A stretch of DNA of 64,000 nucleotides, taken from the NCBI RefSeq assembly GCF_033958435.1, contig NC_134147.1, positions 46,928,001 to 46,992,000 of the forward strand. Direction: 5' to 3'. The DNA comes from Carettochelys insculpta. Its lineage: Eukaryota > Chordata > Testudines > Carettochelyidae. Under the pieces are notes generated by a model, which searched no databases, was not told the origin of the DNA, and worked only from the letters and a program-made list of their open reading frames with translations. Made by a program: the position numbers and the translations under genes. This document shows, one piece after another, positions 55,651-64,000 of the stretch (position 1 is its first letter; each line of letters opens with the position of its first letter).

Positions 55651-56324
55651 CTTAAACAGTTATATTAAAATAGGTTATATTTAAATAGAGTTTTAAAGAT
55701 AAAGAGAAGTACCACTGGACAGAAAAAATGCGCACATGTGAAAATTGTTCTATGTCTAATTAATTAAACAGCTTTTCTCTCCCCCCCCTCCCCTCTTAAG
55801 TCATGGTTATTTTTCCTTCATGCATAGTAAGGGGGAATGTCGATATGTAATGGAATTTCTTTTAACCTCTTCATTGCATTTTCTTAGGGCCTTTTTTTGT
55901 TGTTGTTTTTGTTTTGGGCAAAGTTTTCTGTTTGTCATGTACACCACACTGAAATACCTCATCAGACTGAGCCTGAAGGCAATTTGGCAGCCAGTTCCTG
56001 ATGGGCTTCATAATGTGTACTTGTATTAGTTTTGTTTTGTAACCTTTGGGTGGGCTAAAGTTCATTTCATTTACCTTCTCCAGTGCCTAAAAATCCTATC
56101 TCCCTTAGAAAAAGCAGCCGGAGGCCCAGAATTCCAGCTCTATATGTTTTTCAAGCAAGGGCTGCGGAGAGTCGGCCTCCCTGCAGTCAAAAACCAAAGG
56201 AATGAATTTAATAGAGTGCCAACCAACTTTATAAATCTGATGATGAAAAAAATCACTAATAATATAATTTGTACATATTAACGTGGCTAGTTTATAATTC
56301 CTATACATTAATTTCACAGTACTG
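55651..56324. other. No gene or clear repeat seen
   Basis: AT-rich. Contains a C run (about 55782-55791) in a pyrimidine-rich patch. No supported frames. Confidence 0.45.
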
Positions 56325-56815
56325 CATAGGGCCCTACTAAATTCATGGTCCCTTTTAGTCAATTTCACAATCCTAGAATTTTATAAATTGTAAATTTCAT
56401 TATTTTAGACATTTAAACCTGAAATTTCATGGTGGTGTCATTGAAGGGTCCTGACCCACGAGGGAGTTGTTGGGATTTCAAGGTTATCGTAGAGGGGATT
56501 GTGATACTACCATCCTTCCTTCTGCCAAGCGGGGCAACCAGGGAGCATCGGCTTTCAAGGTAGAGCTGCCACCAGCAGCAGAGCAGAAGTATGGATGGCA
56601 TGGTAGGGTTTTGCCACCCTCACTACTCCACAGCTACTGGTGGGGCACTTCTTTCAAAGCTGGGCATGAGCCAAAAACATCTGCTGTCTTGCTGCCAAGC
56701 TTTGAAGGCCATGCAGAAGTAAGTGCAGCAAAACTGCAGCCTCCCTAAAATAGCCTTGTGACTCCCTTGGCAAATCCCTTTGGGCTAGGATCCCCAATTG
56801 GAGAAACACTGGTCT
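56325..56815. repeat. Interspersed repeat with a large imperfect palindrome
   Basis: The segment at 56446-56525 (GGTCCTGACCCACGAGGGAG, CAAGGTTATCGTAGAGGGGA, CATCCTTCCTTCTGC) pairs imperfectly with 56700-56795 read in reverse (GGATCCTAGCCCAAAGGGAT, CACAAGGCTATTTTAGGGAG, CTTACTTCTGC). AT-rich text on the left (TCAATTTCACAATCCTAGAA) and AGAAACACTGG on the right complete it. I recall this as a common turtle repeat, probably a DNA transposon derivative, but tips and target duplication are not clear. Confidence 0.55.
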
Positions 56816-57743
56816 CCTGCATCATATCTCTATAGAATAGGGTAAAAGCACATAAAAGAGCAGATTTCATAGGTGCAAACCATTCATATGTTCTAACTGT
56901 TCCACAGTCCTTGGCATGTTTTTCATGACCATGAAACATGACCATGACCATTAAACATAAGGAAAAGAAAATGAACCTAAACAGGTCACTCCGTGCAGAA
57001 ACACACTGAGATGAAACTGAGTTCCCAAAGGTTTAGGTTGTGTTCTCCTAATCCTGCGTTAGTCTCAGATCACCAGGTCTATGCCATGTACTGAGTCCAA
57101 GACAACATCTTTCCTGCATTTTCTTGTAGGAATCTTCATTTAATCGGTGCAGATTCTTCTTCCTTTGCTGAAATCACTCAGCCTGTCAGCTCATTGATTA
57201 ATCAACCACTCAGTTAAGTGTACTGATTTAAAAAAAAGAAAGGATAAAATGCAAGAACAGAGACTAGCAAAATGCAAATGACTCAGCATGAAAAGAGAAG
57301 CTGGTGAATCACGAGTTGAGACAATTTAAACGAATACAGTTTGGCTGAAATAAAAAAACTTTCTAAATATACAGTTAAATTAGTTTTCCTCACAATTTCT
57401 CCTCTGTTTCATTAACATTGCTTAGGTTTCCCTGGTGGAAAGTTAACAACATCACTAAAATGCTGATTGCAAAATGCTTCTGAGTTTGGGAGACCAGCCT
57501 GCTTTCTGCTTCTGGGCTCAGCTTCTCCCAGCCCACCAAAGGCATGCGGCCTTTTGCAAAGCAATTGCCCTGACTGCTGGTCCTCGTAGAGTCTGATTTC
57601 AAAAACAGAGAACCTAGTGGAGCAGATCCAAAACTACCACACCCAGAGTATATTCCAGAAATTTCTGGGTGTGGAGTGCTAAATCTGCCTAGCAACAGCG
57701 ACCAGACACAACTCATTTCTACCCATCCTGAACAGCTGTCTTT
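56816..57743. other. No gene or clear repeat seen
   Basis: AT-rich. A minus-strand frame of 127 codons (57390-57773) runs into the next element and has no domain. Confidence 0.45.
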
Positions 57744-58131
57744 GGCTATGTCCACACTACCGTGAGATCGCAACAGACGTTACTGTCAGAAGAGATCTTC
57801 CAACAAAACTTCTGTCAACAGATGAAAGTGGCGGTCAATCTGCTCTGTTGGCAGAGAGCAGCCGGACTGCCTGGCTGGGCTCTCAGCGGAATGGCCAACT
57901 GGAAGCACATTGGACAGGGCTGCCCAGTGTCCCAGAAGCCCTGTTTGTCAATGGAGGGCCCTCCAGAGCGTCCACACTGGCTTTCCGTTGATAGATTCTG
58001 TCAAGAAAGGTGTTCTGCTGCCTAGCAGAACAGCAGAACACTGCTGACAGAAGTGCCTTGTTCTCTCACTTTACTGTTAACAGAACGCATTTGTAATGTG
58101 GATGCTCCCTGAGTTTTGTTGACAGTGCCAG
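57744..58131. mobile_element. Harbinger-like non-autonomous element of the CTGTCGACAG group
   Basis: The left tip GGCTATGTCCACACTACCG is a typical family end. The interior has ACTGTCAGAAGAG, TTCTGTCAACAGATG, TCTGTTGGCAGAGAGCAGCC and CTGACAGAAGTG. The last 60 bp, read in reverse (GTCAACAAAACTCAGGGAGC, ATCCACATTACAAATGCGTT), match the inside of the left end of element 3 at 41640-41670. The outermost right tip is not found, so the element is truncated or rearranged there. Confidence 0.65.
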
Positions 58132-60003
58132 GAAGGTGCACATTGGTCTGCCCAAAATGTGGTTCTGCTCTTCATATTTCCAAGGTTTTGCTGCATTAAA
58201 CTTAATCATAAAAAAATATCCTGACTTCTTGTCATTTGGTCTTGTGGGGGAATCTTTGAAAAAAAGTTGGGCTTTGAAATGTGCTCTGGAAAACTTCTGC
58301 AATAGTTCTATTCTGGGTTTATTCATTGCATCAAATGCTCATCAATCAATCATTAATGGAGAAGAGGTGATTCAGGTAGACCAAACCACTGGATTTAGGA
58401 GAGAACAGGAAGGTGATGGAGTGGCACATTCATGAGATTCTGTGTTTATTCCAGCTGTGCAGGTGGGTTACTGCATTGTGTCTGAGTTGGAGTTATGTTG
58501 CTTTGATCCTCAGCCCCAACAGAATAAATAATAATGTAATCGGGTGTGAAAATATGCACCGACTGTTGTGGCTAGATCTTTGGCTAAAAAGGAAGGGGTT
58601 TACTGACAACCTGAAGATGAATGAAGGAATTTCTGCCATATTGCTACTTGGTTTTCATGAATGCAGATAAAATCAGGTGAAACCACAAGACTTCATACTG
58701 CTTTGACATACAGAGAGGGCTTGAATTTATTTCTGCTGCTGTTTGGGATAGTTTATTGAAATCAGACTTAATCCTTGTTTCAGATATCAACAGTAGAAAA
58801 GGAATTCTTTAAAATTCTTCCCATGATTTGTTTTTAAAAAAACTCTTGCAATGAGAGATGCTACTGTGCATATTTTTGTAATTTCTGATACTAAAGTGCA
58901 GATTTAATGGGCTTCATACAAAATAGTTAAATGTTCATTTAAAAAGTTTCAGATTTTGGATAGATTGTATAGCAATTTTAGAGTCAAGTGATAGAACTTA
59001 GATTTTCCAATATTTTCGCCATACATCTTGAACTAGGTATAATACAATCCTGCACATTAGTACATTTTAACAGATTTTAAATGAACCTTCTCTACACTGC
59101 TAAATGAAAATTGGAATTTTTCTAGGGAAATCCCTTGGCATATAGCACATCTGTCATATTTTGTGGTGCTATAATTTTTGACAGCCTTTATCAGCAGTTT
59201 CATTCAAAACTCAATAACATGTTTGCTAAAGAAAAATAAAATTACTTTAGGGCATATCACAAACTTTGTTCAAGTACCAAAAATGTTACTGTGGAAACCA
59301 CAATGTCCCAAATGATACCTACAATAAACTACTTAACGAAAAGATGATGTACAATAGTGCAAAATTTCCTTTAGGCATTTTGTAAGTCAAGTGTAACTGA
59401 AATGATTATCTTTGTAAGCGTTGATACCGTGCAGGGATGTTTGTCTTGATTACTAGCCAAGAGTGTGAGATATCACTACATAAATTTGCTTTTATTTGTA
59501 ATTAAACATTAAAGAAGTAGTTGGTTTTCTACTGCTCTTTTGACAAGATGGAACACTTTGCATATACAACATGCCACATGACAAGTGGAAAAATAGTTGT
59601 AAAATATAACATCTGTGTACAATGTTTTTTATGGCACAAGCAAATTTATTTACCAATATGTAAATATACTTTATCTGAAACTTTTTAGGCATTATACATC
59701 TTGAGAGATTACCTCAGCTCGTACAAATCTCAAGGCCATGAATAATTTTACTCATGCAAGTAGCCCAAATGAAATTATTGTGGTTTGTTATGTGAGTAAA
59801 GTTACATGTTTAAGGTTTTGCAGGAGTAAGCCCTAAGACTGGGAAATACATACCTTACCTCTTCTCCGTTTTTTTTTTCAAGTGGTCAGTAATCTTTTGA
59901 TCCTTTTTGTCCTTCAGATAATATATTTGCACATCCAGTTGACATACATGTGGCCATGTTATCAACTGAGTAAGAGAACTTGTAGGCTGCAGAAGACTCT
60001 TCA
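58132..60003. other. AT-rich unique-looking stretch, no gene
   Basis: No transposon ends and only short frames. About 58700-59700 is especially uniform, AT-rich and free of recognisable repeats, which makes it a candidate for a conserved non-coding element. Confidence 0.45.
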
Positions 60004-60121
60004 GGGTCTGATTCTGATTTCTTGCACGTGATTTACAATAGTGGCTTTAATGACTTTAGTAACTCCACTGGATTTAATAGAATTCCTCCTGATGTACACA
60101 AAATGAGATCAGAATCAGTCT
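60004..60121. repeat. Old palindromic amniote repeat (MITE-like)
   Basis: GGTCTGATTCTGATTTCTTG at the left is mirrored by GAGATCAGAATCAGTC at the right (60106-60121), with AGTAACTCCACTGG in the centre. This is the worn form of a palindromic repeat seen across amniotes. The class is uncertain. Confidence 0.5.
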
Positions 60122-60315
60122 TGCCAAGTACTGAGTAATGCTGCTCCGAAGTGGTAGGACATGAGAGAGGACAGGACCTTTTATGTACATCACTTTTCCT
60201 TTAGCATGGCTATTAATAGGCCACTGCATCAAAACTTTGCTTTCCAAGGGAGGTGGAATGTGGAGCTAACAAGGTCACCGTTACATTCTTTGTAAAATTT
60301 CCCCAGGAATTAATA

Positions 60316-60510
60316 GTCTCAGAATGATAGTGGTGTTAGTCTGTAGGTGCAGAAAAACAAGTCTTGTAGCACCTTAAAGACTAAAAAATTTACTAAGGTA
60401 ATGAGCTTTCCTGGGTAAAATCTGATGAAGTGGGTCTTACCTATGAAAGCTCATTACCTAATAAAGAAATGTGTGAGTCTTTAAGGTGCTACGGGACTGC
60501 TTGTTTCCCA
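60316..60510. mobile_element. Inverted pair of Penelope-like 3' ends
   Basis: The antisense arm at 60320-60411 (AGTGGTGTTAGTCTGTAGGT, GTAGCACCTTAAAGACTAAA, AAGGTAATGAGCTTTCCTGG) is mirrored by 60418-60506 (TCTGATGAAGTGGGTCTTAC, GAAAGCTCATTACCTAATAA, GAGTCTTTAAGGTGCTACGG). The spacer is only a few bases, so a hairpin with arms of about 85 bp is possible. Confidence 0.85.
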
Positions 60511-61167
60511 TGAATTAAGAATAGGGCAGTATTTGTGTGACTTACAAAGCCCCAGTTCCACTAAGTGAGGGATATGTGGGTTCCTCTCCCCAGCCCATCT
60601 GCATTCTTGTCTAGTTTCTGCCAGTTCTTGTTTCTTCAAGATAACAGAGGGAAGCATGTGAGATATTCATGAGCATTCAGAAAATGGAATAGCCTAGATA
60701 AAAACATTAAGGAAAGCCTGCCAATGCATTTTCTCCAAATTCACTTATCTGAAGACTTTAGTAAATAAGAAGTGTTAATAGAAATAGCGCTTGGTATGTT
60801 TCAGGTGCCTTGGCAATGGAACCGAAAAGCAGATCTGCTAAATTCAGCATGTCTAGGCACGCTTGGTATTTTCTATCCTGATGGAGTTTTTCACCTAGGC
60901 TTATTTGTTACCAGTTTTGGATGGAAATTATCAAAAAGATGTTTGCAATTTGAGCATAATTTTTTTCATTATATCATACACAAAAAAGACTGTGTTTAAA
61001 ATGACATTATTAAGGTTGCAAATCCAACACTCAAAAGTTAGGAAATACCAGAATTAAGCTGCCCTTCAGCCTTAATCAGTTCACTTAATCACCTCCCACA
61101 ACATATATGTATTTTGAAACTGTTTAGTTTAATTTGAAAATACCTGGAGATAAATGGGTGATCACTA
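60511..61167. other. No gene or clear repeat seen
   Basis: AT-rich. The frame at 60772-60999 has no domain and no neighbours to support it. Confidence 0.45.
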
Positions 61168-61510
61168 TCAGCCAACATGAATTCACTAAGAAAAAATCAT
61201 GCTTGATTTCCTTTATTTGATAAGGTAACTGGTTTGTTGACAGGGGGGAATGTTGTGGGCACGATCTACCTTGACTTCAGCAAGGCTTTTGAAACATCTC
61301 CACGTGACATACTTGTTAGAAAGCTGGAAAATGTAGGCATAACAGAACTATCATGAAGTGAATGCATAGTTGATTCATCAGCCACGAACAAAAGGTAACT
61401 ATTCATGAGATGTCAGCTTGGAAGGAGATCTCAAGTGTGGTTCTCCATTTACATAGGTGAAGGATCAGTTTGGTCAGTGCTAGGAGTGAAACAGGATATC
61501 CTTAATGAGG
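61168..61510 (+). mobile_element. CR1 LINE fragment, reverse transcriptase palm (broken)
   Basis: The text INQHEFTKKKSCLISFI-like, VTGLLTGGNVVGTIYLDFSK then AFETSPRDIL-like, and KLENVGI with a stop corresponds to the CR1 palm. The YLDFSKAF motif is present but frameshifts and stops surround it. Weak similarity continues to about 61510 (the QGSVLG-type segment). Confidence 0.8.
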
Positions 61511-62379
61511 ACAACTTCAGAGATTTTTAGCTACAAAGTCTCTATTGGGCATGTACAAACAGTGATTCCCCGCACCCCCATGTACAATTTGCCCAAATTT
61601 GGTTTGATTTTCATGGAGATGGTAACCCACTGCCAAATTTCAGATCCTTGCTCCTAAGCAAGGGAGCACTAGTTTTTAAGCTCATCGGCATTGTTTAACA
61701 TTGGCTAATTGTATTTTCTTCCATCATTTTCCTCAGAAAGGGCTGAACTACTTTGTCTGGAATTTTCTAGAAATATTCACCCTGAGGCAACCAACTGGCA
61801 TAGATAATTTCAGCCCAAATGGTTAAAGTTTGTTGAGGTTATAAGCAAATGAAAGAGGATCGTATAATGTTGCAGCCACTCTTCGGAGGTTGCTAACCTC
61901 TGGTGCTTCCCCCTTTCCCCTGGTGATACTGTTGTTTTTGGTGCACCTGTCTTTTTCTCAGGTCTGTCTCCCATGTACTGGGCTTTGCACTCTTTGCCAA
62001 CTAGTAGTATTGTTGCTGATGTTGAGCAAAGGGCCATCTTATCTGTAGGGTAAAGGCAACACTGATTAATTGCACTGGTCTTCAGATCATTACTGCAGAC
62101 AGGCCAATTAGATCTCTTATATTAAAGAACAATACAGGACTGAATTGCTCTAGTGTTTTGATAATACAGTTGGGTATTAGAAAAGCTGAGTCATGTTTAG
62201 CAGTTGTTACAATTGGGTTGCGTGGCTGTCATTTCAGAATTAATCAAAGATCTACAGGACTACTTACAAAACTATATTGGTTTTTTTTCTAATATGCTTA
62301 GCAGTAACTTTAGAATACTTCAGATTTAAACTACTTACATTTTATTGAAGATAAATGTCCAGCACAGTGGCCTATCCTT
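61511..62379. other. No gene or clear repeat seen
   Basis: Mixed AT-rich sequence; nothing recognised. Confidence 0.45.
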
Positions 62380-62576
62380 ACCTGATGATCGGCCGCACTG
62401 CGGTCAATCTTCTGGAGTTTGATTTTGCTGCGAGTGTTAAGATGCAGCAAAATCGACCTCTCTGGGCTTTCCCCTCAACCCTGGTATGAATAAGAGATGT
62501 CAGTTTGAGCCTGAAGAGCCCAGATCTGCACTAGGTAAGAAAGTTGATTCTGATATGTTGATTCTAGCTATGCCTT
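62380..62576. mobile_element. Possible MITE fragment
   Basis: The segment is richer in CpG and palindromic words than its surroundings: GATCGGCCGC, GATTTTGCTGC followed by GCAGCAAAATCGACC. It ends in TTGATTCTAGCTATGCCTTA, where the terminal GCC and preceding TA-rich tip resemble DNA transposon ends. A matching left tip was not identified. Confidence 0.35.
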
Positions 62577-63644
62577 AGCAAGCCTTACGGAATAAGAGGA
62601 TTGTTGTGGATTAAAGTTCTCTCTGGGATGCTGAAAAACCTCCATCTCTGAGGCAATCAAGATATATATTCTTGCATGCTTTTTCCCTTAATTTACTTTA
62701 GAGACAGTTGAGGCCTGGGATCTTTGGAGAAGGTGTTTTCTGACTTGCTGAGCAGTGGAAGGATTGTTTAATAAAAGTTATGGTGGCCTGATTAACCCTG
62801 TAAGGGCTGTACAATGTGTCACTACTTTTCCTGGGCATTCCTCAGGTAAGATTACTGCAGAGAAGGTTTCAGGATGTATCTTAATTGCCGATTTATTTAA
62901 ATTTGGAAATCATACAGAAGCAGAATGTACTTTACAGATATCTGAATGTTGTTGCCATCATTTATTTAACTTTTCATAAAATCATTCTACTTCCCCGGCT
63001 AACCATCTCTTTGTCAAAACTACTATAGCAAAAGCAAACATGGAGTAGTCTATTTGTGAAAAAACAAATGATGTGTTCTGTGCTTCTTACTATAGATATT
63101 GGCATTTATATTCACTTATGTTAACATATTTACACATGCCGGTGTCTTTTCTATTGCACAGAATCCAGCCTGGGTTTAGGATGTTTTCCTTTAAAGATTC
63201 TATTTGATGTGCTGCTTATGTGAACACGTTTTGGAGCAAGTAGATTTACATGGTTCAGTACTTGTTTTTGTTTGTGTAGTCTCTGTTGGGAGTTTACTTT
63301 ATACTATTTCTTGTTTTAGGCTTTCTGGCTGTCAAAACAATAGTAAAGATAGCACAAGAAAATACTGTAGTTCTTCATCATTCTTTAATGTTGACATTTA
63401 TGCACTTGATCCAAAGCCCACTAAAGTCAGTTAGAAGTTTTTTTTTTTCATCGACTTCCCTGGAATTTAGATAAGGCCCTATATCCTAAATTGGACTAGC
63501 TGGATCAAAGATACATGACATCTTTTTCTGGCTCTCCTACTGACTCCATGTATGTCACTTACACACTGTTCTTCCGTTTGCCTTCCTGTAAAATGGGTAG
63601 AATGATACCTATCTTGTGTAGTTCTTGAGATGCTCAGTTAATAC
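62577..63644. other. No gene or clear repeat seen
   Basis: AT-rich. Short frames at 62755-62979 and 63204-63474 lack domains and conserved splice context. Confidence 0.45.
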
Positions 63645-63842
63645 TTTCAGAGAGGTAGCCATATTAGTCTGTTGCTTCACAAAAAATAAGCAGGTCCTGA
63701 ATCTTAAAGACTAACACGTGTATTTATTAAGTAATGAGTTTTTGTGGATAAGACCCAGTTCTTTGTGTCTTACCCACAAAAGCTCATTACCTAATAAATT
63801 GGTTAGCCTTTAACGTGCTACAGGTCTGCTTATTTTTGTGAT
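63645..63842. mobile_element. Inverted pair of Penelope-like 3' ends
   Basis: The antisense arm (AGAGAGGTAGCCATATTAGT, AATAAGCAGGTCCTG, CTTAAAGACTAACACGTG, AAGTAATGAGTTTTTGTGGA, TAAGACCCAGTTC) is followed by the sense arm (GTGTCTTACCCACAAAAGCT, CATTACCTAATAAATTGG, TTAGCCTTTAACGTGCTACA, GGTCTGCTTATTTTTGTG). The spacer is under 10 bp. This copy includes the outermost TAGCCATATTAGTCTG segment on one arm only. Confidence 0.85.
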
Positions 63843-64000
63843 GTTAATATTTTGAGAGCTACAGATGAAAGGGACTAGAGGAGCATCCGTATTTATTACT
63901 ACCCAAGTTTGGTTTTGGGTATTTTGCTTATCTTCTCTTTTCTAGTCGTGATGTATAGGGCTGTATGCCCAGTTAAGAATACGGGCATTAATTTCATAGG

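Noticed and set aside
14877..63842. Short GTTAGTCTTTAAAGTGCTAC-type repeats as an ordinary SINE family
   Set aside because: They lack a polymerase III head, and the same sequence continues directly from a Penelope-like coding remnant at 54483-55650.
1..64000. CRISPR arrays, bacterial operons or viral genomes
   Set aside because: No evenly spaced direct repeats with spacers and no dense coding; composition and repeats are those of a vertebrate nuclear genome.

Overview
The window looks like vertebrate intergenic or intronic DNA from a turtle (Testudines, probably a cryptodire). I found no host protein-coding exon, rRNA or functional tRNA gene that I can defend. The turtle call rests on the mixture of repeats: CR1 LINEs in several states of decay, a Penelope-like element of Neptune type with many copies of its 3' end, an RTE-like LINE, a tRNA-derived SINE, Tigger-like, hAT and PIF/Harbinger DNA transposons, and LTR fragments. 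Family names come from reading the sequence and general knowledge; no database search was possible.

Layout. 1-11 kb is mostly AT-rich unique sequence with a broken CR1 endonuclease region (4.66-5.6 kb) and a degenerate tandem repeat (7.8-8.1 kb). 11-18 kb holds a 385-bp Harbinger-like MITE, a tRNA-derived SINE, a Penelope-like end, a Tigger-like MITE, and a hAT element (16684-18102) with a 682-bp Harbinger deletion derivative nested in it. 18-30.6 kb is largely unique, with CR1 fragments, one of them (23084-23736) inserted in an RTE-like LINE.

The centre of interest is a GC-rich cluster at 30.6-42.9 kb. It holds three PIF/Harbinger elements with the same two-gene plan: a transposase on one strand and a convergent Myb/SANT-like partner on the other. 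Element 1 (30611-35068) has a two-exon transposase with an uninterrupted 413-residue reading frame and the DDE motifs, but its Myb-like gene has two in-frame stops and a solo LTR in its intron. Element 2 (36352-39329) is older: its first catalytic Asp is replaced by Gly, its splice acceptor is lost and the rest of the DDE domain is deleted. Element 3 (41591-42904) keeps only the N-terminal parts of both genes. At least four non-autonomous relatives lie elsewhere (11071, 17354, 45672, 57744). The family falls into three groups by the palindrome repeated near the ends (TATTTCGAAATA, CTTTCGAAAG, CTGTCGACAG types).

42.9-64 kb contains a 130-bp palindromic hAT-like MITE, a long minus-strand CR1 (46.1-48.7 kb) broken by three later insertions, an LTR-like region with a 79-bp tandem duplication (52.7-53.7 kb), a Penelope-like fragment with a GIY-YIG endonuclease region (54.5-55.65 kb), and more MITEs. 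Four inverted pairs of the Penelope-like 3' end (35.1, 47.6, 60.3, 63.6 kb) join at about the same internal point, a recurring foldback structure.

How the parts relate: in the Harbinger family the transposase cuts and the Myb-like protein is known in other members to bind DNA and help bring the transposase to the nucleus and the ends. Both genes here share a TTAAAG box upstream of their starts. Non-autonomous copies keep the ends, and one keeps the transposase promoter and first codons, so they were probably moved in trans.
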